DNA of 64,000 nt from Thiohalocapsa sp. (GCF_022340605.1 NZ_JAJDNQ010000018.1:19424-83423), one strand, 5' to 3'. Shown: positions 1-14,796, counted from the first letter of the stretch. Notes: generated by a model from the sequence alone, not told the origin. Made by a program: numbers and translations.

Positions 1-2
1 AG

Positions 3-4685
<4,683 letters not shown>

Positions 4686-4979
4686 CCACGGCTTGGTGCC
4701 GACGTCGCGCGATCAGATGGCAAGAACGCCTCGGTCAGCACCCAGGCTCAACCCCAAGGTTTTGCAGCGGCGCTCACCAATAGTGGGGTGCCGTCTTCAG
4801 GAAAACATCCAGTCTTCATTTGTCAATATATAGAGCTGGCCAAAAATCGAATAATATTTACCGTCGATCTGAAAAGTGGCTTGCGCTGCATCAATTTCCG
4901 GGTGATGCCGTGTTCTAGACTCTGAACTCTCTGAGGGTGCGGTCGGGCTCTTGGGGACAGGCGCTTCCCCCTGTTTGCC

Positions 4980-5858
4980 ATGGGAACTGCACGCTTGCTG
5001 CCGCTCATGCTCTTGCTGGTGTTGCTCGTGTCGCCCGTGCCCGCGGCGGCGGCGGACGTGGTCCGTTTCGCGCCCTTGCCGCTGGAGGACCCGAAGATCA
5101 TCTACGAGCAGTTTCGCGGCCTCGCGGACTACCTGGCACGCGCAACGGATACGACCCTGCGCTGGGTGGCCCACGACGACTACGCGGACATTCTGACCGG
5201 CTTTCGCGACGGCGCCCTGGACCTCGCGTACCTGGGGCCGCTGCCCTACGTGGTGCTGGAGCGCATCGACCCGTCAGCCGAGCCGCTGGGCTGCTTCCGC
5301 GATGCGGACGGAGCGGCGGACTACACCTGCTCGCTGGTGGTGTTCGGCGGCGGCATCCGCCCCGCAGACATCCGCGGCATGCATATCGGCCTGACGCAAC
5401 CCTATTCCACCTGCGGCTATCTCGCCGTCAGCGAGATGCTGCACGCCGCCGGCCGCAGCCTGGAGCGGGACGGCAACCACTTCGACTATGCCGGCAGCCA
5501 TTCCGAGGCCGCGCTGGGCGTGGTCCGCGGCCGCTACGACGTCGCCGGGGTCAAGACCGCCATCGCCCATCGCTACGCTCACCTGAACCTGGAGCGCATC
5601 GCCGAGAGCCGCCCGTATCCGGGCTTCACCCTGGTGGCCAACACCGCGACGCTGCCGCCGGAGGTTCTCGCACGGCTGCGCCAGGCGGTGCTGGCGCTCG
5701 ACCGTGAGCGCAACCCGCGGGTGCCGGGGATCACCGCCGGCTGGGGTGCGCAGATCCGTCATGGCACCGTGCCGCCGGAGCGCTGTGACTACAGCGGCAT
5801 TGCCGCCACCCTGGAGCGGCTGCCCTGGCCTATCCCCGGCGCGGAGCCGCTGCAGTGA
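4980..5858 (+). CDS. PhnD-like periplasmic phosphate/phosphonate-binding protein
   Basis: A 292-residue substrate-binding protein of the PhnD/phosphite-phosphonate type. A clear signal peptide (residues 1-25, hydrophobic core LLPLMLLLVLLV, ending AAA) is followed by the FAPLP start and the DLAYLGPLPYV segment typical of the family. No ABC permease or ATPase gene is next to it. Instead its stop overlaps the start of a membrane PAS-GGDEF-EAL protein (GTGA overlap), so it probably works as a ligand-sensing partner of that protein rather than in transport. The ligand cannot be read from sequence. An AT-rich stretch at about 4800-4910 upstream is the likely promoter region. Confidence 0.85.
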   Translation: MGTARLLPLMLLLVLLVSPVPAAAADVVRFAPLPLEDPKIIYEQFRGLADYLARATDTTLRWVAHDDYADILTGFRDGALDLAYLGPLPYVVLERIDPSAEPLGCFRDADGAADYTCSLVVFGGGIRPADIRGMHIGLTQPYSTCGYLAVSEMLHAAGRSLERDGNHFDYAGSHSEAALGVVRGRYDVAGVKTAIAHRYAHLNLERIAESRPYPGFTLVANTATLPPEVLARLRQAVLALDRERNPRVPGITAGWGAQIRHGTVPPERCDYSGIAATLERLPWPIPGAEPLQ

Positions 5859-8800
5859 GCCGTGCGACACTGCTGGCGCTGCTGGCCTTCCTGCTCGCGG
5901 AGCTGCTGCTGAGCTGGGCGCTGTGGGGCATGTTCCGGCTGGAGTCACGGCAGTTGCTGGCCATGCACCAGCACGAGCTCGAGCACAGTTACGCGGACAC
6001 CATCGACGGCTTCGACCGACTGGTGGACGTGGTCCACGACCAGAGTATCGATACGCCGCGGGTACGGGGTCTGCTCGCGGCGCTGGCGGAGGCCGAAAAT
6101 CTGCCCCCGCAGCAAGCCGCCAGCGAGCGCCGCCGGGTGCGCGGCACGCTCTACCGTGAGCTGTACGACAGCTATGCGGTGCTGCGCCGCAACGACGTGC
6201 GGACGCTGTTGGTGGTGACGCCGGACGGGCGTGCCTTTCTGCGCTTCCATCGGCCCGACCTCTACGGTGATCCCATCGCGGCGGATCGCCCGCTGATCGG
6301 TGCTGCCATCGCTACCCAGAACGCCCGCCGCGGCTTCGAGAACGGCCGCGTCGTGCCGGGCTACCGGTTCGTGCTGCCGCTGCTCGCGGACGGGCGGCTC
6401 CTGGCCGTGGTCGACTACGGCCTGTCCTACGACGCGCTGCGGCGCGTGTTGCGCCGCGCGGATGGCGGCGACGACCACGCGAGCCGGTTTTTATTGCGGC
6501 GGGCGCCGCTGCGGCGGGTGGCGCACCCCACCGCGCTCGCGCTGTTCGAGCCGGCGGCGCTCGGTCCGGACCTCCTGGTTGAGCGTGCGCGCAGTCCGCT
6601 GCGCACGACCCCCGCCGCGTCGCCACGGCTGCCGGTGGACGCCATCGACCGGCGGCTCGCGGCCGTCCCCGCCGTGCAGCGCGCGATGGCCGAGGGCCGC
6701 AGCGCTGCCCGGCACCTGTGTCTGGGCTTCGCCGACTGCACGGCCGTCGCGCTGCTGCCGATCCCGGATAGCGCCGGCCTGACGGCGGGCTATTTCGTGA
6801 CCTATCACCAGGAGCCCGAATTCGCCGCCTTGCGCGTGCAGTTCCTGGGCCTGCTCGGCGTCGGCAGTCTGCTGCTGCTGGGGGCGGGCTTCACGCTGCG
6901 GCGCTGGCTGGCATCGCGGCAGCGGTTGCGCACCATCACCGAGCACATGGCCGAAGGGCTTTACGTAATGGATCTGCGCGGGCGGATCATCCATGTCAAT
7001 GACGCCGCCTGCACGCTGCTCGGCTTCGAGCGTCGCGCGCTGCTGGGCCAGGATGCGCACGTGCTGCTGCACGCCCACAGCGACGGCGAGAGCCTGCCGG
7101 CACACCTGTGCCCGGTGCGGCATGAGCCTCGGCTCGGCAGGATCTACCGCAACGACGACGAGATATTCCGTCGCAGTGACGGCACGCTGGTGCCGGTCAG
7201 CGTGCTCGCCTCGCCGCTGCGCGAGGAGAGGCAGGTCGTCGGCAGCATCGTACTGTTCCGCGACCTCACCGAGGAGCGCGCGGCGCGCGAGCGGCTGCGG
7301 CGCGCCGACATCGCCTTCCGCAACCTCGCCGAGGCGGTGGTGGTCACGGACGCTGATGCTAACATCCAGGCGGTGAACCGCGCCTTCACCGCCATCACCG
7401 GCTATGCGGAGGCCGAGGTGCTCGGCCGCAACCCGCGCATGCTTCAGTCCGGGCGCCACGACGGGCGCTTCTACAAGCGCCTTTGGCATCAACTCGTTCG
7501 CACTGGCCGCTGGGAGGGCGAGATCTGGAATCGGCGCAAGAGCGGCGAGGTCTACCCCGAATGGCTCAAGATCAATGCCGTCGTCGGCCGCGGCGGCACC
7601 ATCCTGGGCTACGTCAGCGTGTTTTCTGACATCACCGAGCTGCGCGCCAACCAGGAGCGCCTGCGCCGGCTCGCCTACGAGGACCAGCTCACCGGGCTCT
7701 ACAACCGCAGCGCCTTCATGGAGGCGTTGCAGCAGGCGCTACAACACGCGCGCGGCGTCGGCACGCGCCTCGCGCTGCTGTATCTGGACCTGGATCGTTT
7801 CAAGCGCATCAACGACAGCCTCGGCCATGTGACCGGCGACGCGCTGCTCGAGGAAGTCGCCGGGCGCATCCGCGCCGTCCTGCGCCCCCAGGACGAGGTG
7901 GCGCGGCTCGGCGGCGACGAGTACGTGCTGCTGCTGGATGACGTGAGTGAGCGCACCAGCCCGGCGCGCGTCGCTCACGCGCTGTTGGCGGCGGTGCGCC
8001 GGCCGATGGTGCTCGACGGCCGCCGGCTGCACATCACCGCCAGTGTTGGCATCGCCCTGTTCCCCGACGACGGTGGCGACGCCGGCACCCCGCTCAAGCA
8101 CGCGGATGCGGCCATGTACCTGGCCAAGCAGCAGGGCCGCGACGGCTATCGCTACTTCACCGGCGCCATGGCCGTGGAGGCACGGCGGCGCTTCGAGCTG
8201 GAGGCCGCGCTGCGCGAGGCACTGCGCCGCGACCGGTTGCGGCTGGTCTACCAGCCCAAGGTGTCCCTGGCAGACGGCGCCGTGATCGGGCTGGAGGCGC
8301 TGCTGCGCTGGGAGCATCCGCGGGACGGACTGCTGGCGCCCGGGCAGTTCCTCGACGTGGCGCGGGACGCCGGCCTGATGCAGCCCATCACCGAATGGCT
8401 GCTGCACGAGGCCGCCCGCCAGTGCCGCACCTGGCGGGACGCCGGGCTGCGCTGCGGCCGGATCTCGGTGAACCTCGACACGGGCTTTTTCCAGCCGCTG
8501 CCGCTGGAGGGGCTCTTGTTGCAGATCGTCGCGGAGGCGGGCATCTCGCCGGACGACCTGGAGCTGGAGATCCTCGAGACCGCCATGCGCGCCGACGCCG
8601 AGACCGCCGCGCTGTGGCAGCGGCTGGTGGGCGCCGGCTTCGAGCTGTCCATCGACGACTTCGGCACCGGCGAGTCGTCGCTCGCACGCATCAAGCAATT
8701 GCCGGTGCGCACGCTGAAGATCGATCGCAGCTTCGTCGCCGACATCGAGCACGACGACAGCGATCGCGCGGTCATCCGCACCATCATCGCCATGGCCAAG

Positions 8801-9028
8801 ACGCTCGGCAAGCGCGCCCTGGCCGAGGGCGTGGAAACCGAGGCGCAACTCCGCTTCCTGCTGCGCGGGGGCTGTGATGCGGTGCAGGGCTTCTATTTCA
8901 GCCGGCCGCTGGTGCCGGAGGCCGTGCCGGAGCTCTTGCGTGCCCCGACCTTCGCGGCGCGGCTGCGGCGGGTGCGTGACCCCGGGGTGGAAGCGCGCGC
9001 GGTAGTGCGGCGGCTGCCGGTGGGGTGA
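5855..9028 (+). CDS. Membrane PAS-PAS-GGDEF-EAL cyclic-di-GMP protein
   Basis: A 1,057-residue signalling protein. It has an N-terminal membrane helix (about residues 4-25), a periplasmic sensor region to about 320, a second helix near 330-347, two PAS domains (about 360-480 and 490-610), a GGDEF domain and an EAL domain. The cyclase motif reads GGDEY, preceded five residues earlier by RPQD, an inhibitory I-site. The phosphodiesterase signatures EALLRW, DDFGTG, KIDRSF and EGVE are all present, so both activities could be intact. It starts with GTG overlapping the stop of the PhnD-like gene, which implies translational coupling and a shared sensing role. Confidence 0.92.
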   Translation: MSRATLLALLAFLLAELLLSWALWGMFRLESRQLLAMHQHELEHSYADTIDGFDRLVDVVHDQSIDTPRVRGLLAALAEAENLPPQQAASERRRVRGTLYRELYDSYAVLRRNDVRTLLVVTPDGRAFLRFHRPDLYGDPIAADRPLIGAAIATQNARRGFENGRVVPGYRFVLPLLADGRLLAVVDYGLSYDALRRVLRRADGGDDHASRFLLRRAPLRRVAHPTALALFEPAALGPDLLVERARSPLRTTPAASPRLPVDAIDRRLAAVPAVQRAMAEGRSAARHLCLGFADCTAVALLPIPDSAGLTAGYFVTYHQEPEFAALRVQFLGLLGVGSLLLLGAGFTLRRWLASRQRLRTITEHMAEGLYVMDLRGRIIHVNDAACTLLGFERRALLGQDAHVLLHAHSDGESLPAHLCPVRHEPRLGRIYRNDDEIFRRSDGTLVPVSVLASPLREERQVVGSIVLFRDLTEERAARERLRRADIAFRNLAEAVVVTDADANIQAVNRAFTAITGYAEAEVLGRNPRMLQSGRHDGRFYKRLWHQLVRTGRWEGEIWNRRKSGEVYPEWLKINAVVGRGGTILGYVSVFSDITELRANQERLRRLAYEDQLTGLYNRSAFMEALQQALQHARGVGTRLALLYLDLDRFKRINDSLGHVTGDALLEEVAGRIRAVLRPQDEVARLGGDEYVLLLDDVSERTSPARVAHALLAAVRRPMVLDGRRLHITASVGIALFPDDGGDAGTPLKHADAAMYLAKQQGRDGYRYFTGAMAVEARRRFELEAALREALRRDRLRLVYQPKVSLADGAVIGLEALLRWEHPRDGLLAPGQFLDVARDAGLMQPITEWLLHEAARQCRTWRDAGLRCGRISVNLDTGFFQPLPLEGLLLQIVAEAGISPDDLELEILETAMRADAETAALWQRLVGAGFELSIDDFGTGESSLARIKQLPVRTLKIDRSFVADIEHDDSDRAVIRTIIAMAKTLGKRALAEGVETEAQLRFLLRGGCDAVQGFYFSRPLVPEAVPELLRAPTFAARLRRVRDPGVEARAVVRRLPVG

Positions 9029-9104
9029 GATCGGGCGAGTATTCGATGTAGGTCGGTCGACCATTCCAAGCGCGTGTACCAGTGCATCAGTTCCGAGACC
9101 GTCT

Positions 9105-9140
9105 CAGGTCGTGGTCGTGGTCGTGGTCGTGGTCGTTGTC
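9105..9140. repeat. GTCGTG hexanucleotide microsatellite
   Basis: About five to six tandem copies of gtcgtg, between two convergent genes. A shorter run of the same unit is near 41917. It carries no gene of its own. Confidence 0.8.
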
Positions 9141-9214
9141 GATGGAGCCCGGTCTCGGAATTTCCGCAGCGAAGCACTAGGAATGCCGAATGGAACTCGG
9201 CGCCGCCGGGGGCG

Positions 9215-10648
9215 TCAGCCCTTGAGCTTTTGCTTCAGCAGGGCATTGACTTGTTGCGGGTTGGCCTTGCCCTGGCTTTGCTTCATCACCTGGCCGACGA
9301 AGAAGCCGAACACCTTCTCCTTGCCGGCGCGGTACTGCTCCACCTGCTGGGGGTTCGCTTTGAGGATGGCGTCGATCATGGCCTCGATGGCGCCGGTGTC
9401 GGTGATCTGCTTGAGGCCCTTGGCCGCGATGACCTGATCCGCGTCGCCCCCGCCGGCCCACATGGCGTCGAACACCTGCTTGGCGATCTTGCCGGAGATG
9501 GTGTTGTCCTGGATGCGGGCGATGAGCCCGGCCAGTTGCTCCGCGCCCACGGGGCTGTCGGCGATGTCCAGGTCCGCCTTGTTCAGCGCCGCCGCCAGCG
9601 CGCCGGTGATCCAGTTGGCGGCGAGCTTGGCGTCGCCGCAGCCGGCCGTCACCTGCTCGAAATAGGCGGCCATGGCCAGGCTCGAGGTGAGCAGCGCCGC
9701 GTCGTAGTCGTTGAGGCCGTACTGCGCCATGAAGCGATGCCGCATGGCGTCCGGCAACTCCGGCAGGCCGGCGGTGGCCTCGCCGATGAAGGCGTCGTCG
9801 ATCGTTAGCGGCAGCAGGTCCGGGTCCGGGAAGTAGCGGTAGTCGTTGGCCTCCTCCTTGGTGCGCATGGAGCGGGTCTCGTCCTTGTCGGCGTCGTAGA
9901 GGCGGGTCTCTTGCACGACCTCGCCGCCGTCCTCCAGGATGTCCATCTGGCGCTCGATCTCGAACTCCAGCGCCTTTTGCAGGAAGCGGAAGGAGTTGAT
10001 GTTCTTGATCTCGGCGCGGGTGCCGAGCCTCTCTTCGCCCTTGGGCCTGAGCGAGATGTTGGCGTCGACGCGGAACGAGCCCTCCTGCATGTTGCCGTCG
10101 CTGATGCCGATCCAGCGCACGAGCTGGTGGATCTTGCGGGCGTAGGCGACGGCCTCCGCCGGCGAGCGCATGTCCGGCTCCGAGACGATCTCCAGGAGCG
10201 GCGTGCCGGCGCGGTTCAGGTCGATGCCGGTCTCGCCGTGAAAGTCCTCGTGCAGCGACTTGCCGGCGTCCTCCTCCAGGTGCGCGCGGGTGATGCCGAC
10301 GGTCTTCACCGCGCCATCGTCCAGCACGATCTCGACACTGCCCTTGCCCACCACCGGCAGCTCGTACTGGCTGATCTGGTAGCCCTTCGGCAGGTCGGGG
10401 TAGAAGTAGTTCTTGCGCGCGAACACCGAGCGCGGCGCGATCTCCGCGCCGACGGCGCGCCCGAACTGCACCGCCCGCTGCACCGCGGCCCGGTTCAGCA
10501 CCGGCAGCACGCCGGGCAAGCCTAAGTCCACGGCGCAGGCCTGGGTGTTGGGCGCGGCGCCGAAGGCGGTGGCCGCACCGGAGAAGATCTTGGATTCAGT
10601 GGCGAGCTGGGTGTGGATCTCCAGCCCGATGACGGGTTCCCATTGCAT
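9215..10648 (-). CDS. gatB: Aspartyl/glutamyl-tRNA amidotransferase subunit B
   Basis: Subunit B of the GatCAB complex, which converts Glu-tRNA(Gln) and Asp-tRNA(Asn) to the amidated forms. At 477 residues it matches the family length. It begins [13 protein letters not shown] and carries the GatB signature region ([17 protein letters not shown]) and the C-terminal YqeY-like helical tail. The start ATG has a modest ribosome site (GAGAAA) upstream. gatC and gatA, often in the same operon, are not adjacent. A hicB gene and hicA stump lie directly upstream instead. Identification is firm. Confidence 0.97.
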   Translation of the reverse strand: MQWEPVIGLEIHTQLATESKIFSGAATAFGAAPNTQACAVDLGLPGVLPVLNRAAVQRAVQFGRAVGAEIAPRSVFARKNYFYPDLPKGYQISQYELPVVGKGSVEIVLDDGAVKTVGITRAHLEEDAGKSLHEDFHGETGIDLNRAGTPLLEIVSEPDMRSPAEAVAYARKIHQLVRWIGISDGNMQEGSFRVDANISLRPKGEERLGTRAEIKNINSFRFLQKALEFEIERQMDILEDGGEVVQETRLYDADKDETRSMRTKEEANDYRYFPDPDLLPLTIDDAFIGEATAGLPELPDAMRHRFMAQYGLNDYDAALLTSSLAMAAYFEQVTAGCGDAKLAANWITGALAAALNKADLDIADSPVGAEQLAGLIARIQDNTISGKIAKQVFDAMWAGGGDADQVIAAKGLKQITDTGAIEAMIDAILKANPQQVEQYRAGKEKVFGFFVGQVMKQSQGKANPQQVNALLKQKLKG

Positions 10649-10727
10649 GGTATTTTCTCAATTTGCTTACAGCTTTTCCCAGATTGGCGATGAGCTGGCG
10701 TCGGGAGATCGGCCCGAAGGGCGGCAT
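10596..10727 (-). pseudogene. hicA: hicA toxin stump, 3'-truncated
   Basis: The reading frame starts MPPFGPISRRQLIANLGK, which matches the N-terminus of HicA mRNA interferases. It then runs into unrelated sequence and ends after about 43 residues inside gatB in another frame. The conserved glycine and catalytic histidine segment (GGKHQ-like) is missing, so no active toxin is expected. The ATG overlaps the hicB stop by one base (TGATG), a tight coupling that marks a former toxin-antitoxin operon. Confidence 0.6.
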
Positions 10728-10969
10728 CAGGCGACCCTTTCGATCCGGATGCATTTGCCGTCGATTAGCGGCAGTTCCAGGCCCTGCGAGACCCGGAAAA
10801 GGATCCAGTCTTCCAGCACCTCGGCCAGTTGGTCTCGACAGGCCTCCAGCGTGTCCGCGTTGGCGAACACGCCGGAGCATGGCGGCATCTCGCCATAGAA
10901 GCCCTCATCGTCATCCAGAATCTCGTAGCGGGCGTGGCCCATGGCCGCGTGCATGCAGTCGATCAACAT
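10727..10969 (-). CDS. hicB: HicB-family antitoxin
   Basis: An 80-residue protein with the HicB fold: an N-terminal ARYEILDDDEGFYGEMP segment, an ALE/ACRDQLAEVLEDWI helix and a short C-terminal tail. HicB normally neutralises the HicA RNase and represses the operon. Here its partner gene, which overlaps the stop codon, is truncated, so HicB appears to be an orphan. The ATG at 10969 is chosen because upstream codons lose similarity. Confidence 0.75.
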   Translation of the reverse strand: MLIDCMHAAMGHARYEILDDDEGFYGEMPPCSGVFANADTLEACRDQLAEVLEDWILFRVSQGLELPLIDGKCIRIERVA

Positions 10970-11122
10970 CGTGCAGTTACCTGCGGTCGTTTGCGCCAGG
11001 GGGCAGCCTCGCTCAGCCCGACCTGGCGACCGTGCCCTTTGCGGCGCGTCGCTCGGCAAAGCGGCATTGTGGGAGATCGCATCCTGCAAAGGAAGCGCTT
11101 GGCCGAGTGATTGGAAGCGCTT

Positions 11123-11245
11123 GTGGGAGCGGCACGCTTCGTGCCGCGACGGCCGGTAAGGCAGCACGGCACGCCCGGAGCAACTGCCAATCGCCAGGCA
11201 GCCGGGCGGCGGTGATCGCGCCACAAACGGCAGTGGCGCTCCCGC
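11123..11245 (+). repeat. REPIN of family A (inverted REP pair)
   Basis: The left arm is gtgggagcgg plus a hairpin, the right arm is an inverted copy ending in cgctcccgc, with about 65 bp between. Its reverse complement aligns along most of its length with the element at 42079-42200, including the spacer, so both descend from one mobile unit. It occupies most of the hicB-putA gap, 10970-11289, where no gene is seen. Confidence 0.8.
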
Positions 11246-11289
11246 GGTGCCGGCGCACCTACCGCAGGCTCCGGCCGCCGAATCCAGGG

Positions 11290-14200
11290 TCAACGGCTTG
11301 CGCCGGCGTCGTCCTCGTCCATGGACAACAAGGCCGCGTTGCCGCCGCTGGCGGCGGTGTTGATGCTGACGGTGCGTTCCACCGCGAAGCGGGTGAGGTA
11401 ATCCGGACCGCCGGCCTTGGGTCCGGTGCCGGACAGTCCCTCGCCGCCGAACGGCTGCACGCCCACCACGGCGCCGATCATGTTGCGGTTCACGTAGCTG
11501 TTGCCGGCGTGGATGCGACCGGTGATGGCATCGATGCGGGCGTCGATGCGGCTGTGCACACCGAAGGTGAGGCCGTAGCCCAGGGCGTTGATGCGCTCGA
11601 TGAGCCCGTCGAGGTCCTGTGCCTGAAACCGCAGCACGTGCAGCACCGGGCCAAAGACCTCGCCCTGCAGCCGTTCCAGGCCATCGATCTCGTAGGCGCG
11701 CGGTGCGAAGAAGTGGCCGTGCTCGCAGCGCGGCGGCAGTGCGCAACGGTGGATGAGCCGGGCCTCGCGGTCCATGCGCGCGGCGTGGGCTTGCAGCATG
11801 GCAAGGGCATCGGAGTCGATCACCGGGCCGACGTCGGTGGCGAGGTCCAGTGGGTCGCCGATGCGCAGCTCCGCCATGGCCCCGCTGAGCATATCCAGCA
11901 GGCGCTCTGCCACGTCGTCCTGGACGCAAAGCACCCGCAGCGCCGAGCAGCGCTGGCCGGAGCTCTGGAACGCGGAGGCCAGTACGTCCGTCACCACCTG
12001 CTCCGGCAGCGCGGAGGCGTCCACGATCATGGCGTTCTGCCCGCCGGTCTCGGCGATGAGCGGGGCGATGGCGCCGGTGCGCTCTGCCAGCGCCCGGTTG
12101 ATGGCCCGCGCGGTGTCCAGCGAGCCGGTGAAGGCGACGCCGTCGATGCGCGGGTCCGCCGCCAGCGGCGCGCCGACGCCGGGGCCGTCGCCGGGCAGGA
12201 GTTGCAGTACGTCCGCGGGGATGCCGGCCTCGTGCAGCAGTCGGGTGCCGAGCGCCGCCGTCAGTGGCGTCTGCTCCGCGGGCTTGGCGACGACGGCGTT
12301 GCCGGCGGCGAGCGCCGCGGTCACCTGGCCCGTGAAAATGGCCAGCGGGAAATTCCAGGGGCTGATGCAGGCGAAGACGCCGCGGCCGTGCAGTGAGAGC
12401 AGGTTGTGCTCGCCGACGGGGCCGGGCAGCTCCCGCGGCGCGCCGAAGCGCTCGCGGGCGCGGGCGGCGTAGTAGCGGCAGAAGTCCGCGGCCTCGCGCA
12501 CCTCGGCGATGCCGTCCGGAATGCTCTTGCCGGCCTCGCGGCCGCACAGCGCGACGAAGTTGCCGAGGTGGGCTTCCAGCAGGTCCGCGGCGCGCTCCAG
12601 GCAGGCGGCGCGCGCGTCAGCCGGCGTGTGCGCCCAGCCGGGTGCGGCGGCGCGGGCGGTGTCCAGGGCCCTGTCGAGGGTCGCCCCGTCGGCATCGCGG
12701 ACCTGGCCAATCTCACGGCGCACATCAGCGGGGTCGTGCAGCGTTTTCGCCGCGCCGCCAGGTGGCGCGGCGCCGTCGGGCTCCGCGTGGGAGCGGCGTC
12801 CCCGCCGCGATTCGCCCGGATCGGCGCCACCGACCACCATCGGCTCGGCCTGCCAAATGCCGCCCGGTTGCTCGGCGAGGGCTTGGTCCACGCGGGTCGC
12901 CAGCGCTCCCAGGGCCGCGGGGTCGGACAGGTCCAGCCCGCGGGAGTTGCGCCGGTCCGGCTGGAATAGGTCCACCGGCGCCGGGATGCGCGGGTGGCGG
13001 GCACCCGCGCCGCGGGCGTCCTGTTCGCGGGCGACGGCGATGGGGTCCGTCACCACGGTTTCCACGGGCGCGGAGGCGTCCGCGAGCCGGTGCACGAAGG
13101 AGCTGTTGGCGCCGTTCTCCAGCAGCCGCCGCACGAGATAGGGCAGCAGGTCCGCGTGGCTGCCGACGGGGTCGTAGGCGCGGCAGGGCGTGCCGGTCTC
13201 GTCCAGCACCAAGTCGTGCAGGGCCTCGCCCATGCCGTGCAGGCGTTGCAGCTCGAAGGGGCGGCCGTCCGCCAGCGCCAGCGCCGCGGCAATGCTGTGC
13301 GCGTTGTTGGTGGCGAACTGCGGATAGATCCGGTCGTCGTGGGCGAACAGCCGCGCCGCGCACGCGAGCCAGCACAAGTCCGTGTTGACCTTGCGCGTGA
13401 ACACCGGGTAGCCGGGCAGACCCTGCTGCTGGGCGAGCTTGATTTCCGCGTCCCAGTAGGCGCCCTTCACCAGCCGTACCATGATGCGCCGGCGTTGTCG
13501 CGCGGCGAGCTCGGCCAGGAAGTCCACCACGGCCAGGGCTCGCGGCTGGTACGCCTGCACGGCGATGCCGAGTCCGTTCCAGCCGGCGAGCGCCGGGTCC
13601 GCGCACAGCGCCGCGAACAGGTCCAGCAGCAGGTCGTGCCGCGACGCCTCCTCGGCGTCGATGGTGAGGCCGATGTCGGCCGCCGCGGCCTGTCGGGCCA
13701 ACTCGCGCAGGCGCGGCAGCAGCTCACCGGTAACGCGCTCGGCTTGGGCGTATTCGCAGCGCGGATGCAGCGCCGAGAGCTTGATGGAGATGCCCGGGCC
13801 GTCGACGGGGCCGGCGCCGGCGGCCGCCTCGCCCACGGCCGAGATGGCCGCCTGGTAACGGTCGAAATAGCGGCGGGCATGGGCGTCGGTGCGCGCCGCC
13901 TCGCCCAGCATGTCGAAGGAGTGTCGGCAGCGGGCATCGAAGCCTCTGCCCGCGCGTTCGAGTGCCGCGCCGATATCCCGGCCCATGACGAACTGCTCGC
14001 CGAGGATGCGCATCGCCGCCCGCAGCGCCTGGCGCACCAGCGGCTCGCCGCTCTTCTCCAGGCGCCGGCGCAGCGCGCCGAGCAGGTCGCGCTCCGGGTC
14101 CTCGTGCCAGCTCAGAACCTTGCCGGTCAGCATCAGTGCCCAGGTGGAGGCGTTGACGAACAGCGAGCCCTGGCCCGAGCCAGCGCTGTCATGTCCCGCT

Positions 14201-14547
14201 GCCGGGCGCCAGTCCGCCGTCACCAGCTTGTCGCGGATCAGCGCGTCCAGCGTCGCCTCATCCGGGATGCGCAGCGCCGCCTCCGCCAGGCACAGCAGCG
14301 CGACGCCTTCGCGGCTGGTCAGCGAGTGCTCGGCGAGAAAGCGGTCCAGCAGGTTGGCCGAGCCCGGACGCTCGCGGAGCTTCTTTACCCAGCCGCGGGC
14401 ACGCGCCAGGATTGCGGCGCGCTGCTCGTCCGGCCAGTCCAGCTCTGCCAACAGCGCGCCACGCAGTCGCGCCTCGTCGCCGAAGCGCTCGGCATTCAGG
14501 CGCTCGTAGGCAGCGTCCTCACACAGCGCCGGGAGTGGATAGCGCAT
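11290..14547 (-). CDS. putA: Bifunctional proline dehydrogenase / glutamate semialdehyde dehydrogenase
   Basis: Oxidises proline to glutamate in two steps with FAD and NAD. About 1,085 residues from the ATG at 14547. This is the short PutA type without an N-terminal ribbon-helix-helix DNA-binding domain. The proline dehydrogenase barrel (LSALHPR, LVKGAYWDAEI, FATNNAHS) covers the first half. The aldehyde dehydrogenase half has ISPWNFPL, ETGGQNAMI and the catalytic Cys867 in SGQRCSALR. Between the two catalytic parts lies an Arg/Ala/Pro-rich stretch encoded partly by a REP copy (12787-12811). The reading frame can be extended to 14607, but the MRYPLPALCED start fits the family better. Confidence 0.96.
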   Translation of the reverse strand: MRYPLPALCEDAAYERLNAERFGDEARLRGALLAELDWPDEQRAAILARARGWVKKLRERPGSANLLDRFLAEHSLTSREGVALLCLAEAALRIPDEATLDALIRDKLVTADWRPAAGHDSAGSGQGSLFVNASTWALMLTGKVLSWHEDPERDLLGALRRRLEKSGEPLVRQALRAAMRILGEQFVMGRDIGAALERAGRGFDARCRHSFDMLGEAARTDAHARRYFDRYQAAISAVGEAAAGAGPVDGPGISIKLSALHPRCEYAQAERVTGELLPRLRELARQAAAADIGLTIDAEEASRHDLLLDLFAALCADPALAGWNGLGIAVQAYQPRALAVVDFLAELAARQRRRIMVRLVKGAYWDAEIKLAQQQGLPGYPVFTRKVNTDLCWLACAARLFAHDDRIYPQFATNNAHSIAAALALADGRPFELQRLHGMGEALHDLVLDETGTPCRAYDPVGSHADLLPYLVRRLLENGANSSFVHRLADASAPVETVVTDPIAVAREQDARGAGARHPRIPAPVDLFQPDRRNSRGLDLSDPAALGALATRVDQALAEQPGGIWQAEPMVVGGADPGESRRGRRSHAEPDGAAPPGGAAKTLHDPADVRREIGQVRDADGATLDRALDTARAAAPGWAHTPADARAACLERAADLLEAHLGNFVALCGREAGKSIPDGIAEVREAADFCRYYAARARERFGAPRELPGPVGEHNLLSLHGRGVFACISPWNFPLAIFTGQVTAALAAGNAVVAKPAEQTPLTAALGTRLLHEAGIPADVLQLLPGDGPGVGAPLAADPRIDGVAFTGSLDTARAINRALAERTGAIAPLIAETGGQNAMIVDASALPEQVVTDVLASAFQSSGQRCSALRVLCVQDDVAERLLDMLSGAMAELRIGDPLDLATDVGPVIDSDALAMLQAHAARMDREARLIHRCALPPRCEHGHFFAPRAYEIDGLERLQGEVFGPVLHVLRFQAQDLDGLIERINALGYGLTFGVHSRIDARIDAITGRIHAGNSYVNRNMIGAVVGVQPFGGEGLSGTGPKAGGPDYLTRFAVERTVSINTAASGGNAALLSMDEDDAGASR
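12787..12811 (+). repeat. REP family A copy inside putA
   Basis: The sequence gtgggagcggcgtccccgcc continues to cgcga. On the coding strand of putA it is read as a basic linker (SRRGRRSHAE). It sits between the two enzyme domains, where an insertion would be tolerated. Confidence 0.8.
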
Positions 14548-14796
14548 AGGTAGCCCCCGGAAACCGAAGCAATGAAGCAAGGTTAGCCCCAACGTCCCGG
14601 CCTGCAAGGCTTTGGCGACTGGAGAGCGGCTGCGCCGCTTCCGGCGGTCTCCCGAAGCAGCGCTTCGCGACTGCGGTCGCGACGCTGGACCGTCCAGGCA
14701 CGTTGCGGTGCCTCGCGAGAGGCAGTGGGTGCACGACCTGACCTTGGACGGCGCTGCGCCGCCAGATCGGATCGATGGGGCAAGGCCGGCGCTCGC

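Noticed and set aside
9074..9808. Plus-strand frame starting in the GTCGTG microsatellite
   Set aside because: It is antisense to gatB and begins in a simple repeat. It has no recognisable domain.
10727..12547. A 606-residue minus-strand frame ending in hicB
   Set aside because: Only the last 80 residues are a real protein (HicB). The rest is an out-of-frame reading of putA and the REPIN.
12994..14553. Antisense frame (519 residues) opposite putA
   Set aside because: The opposite strand encodes a well-conserved proline dehydrogenase. This frame has no domain signature.
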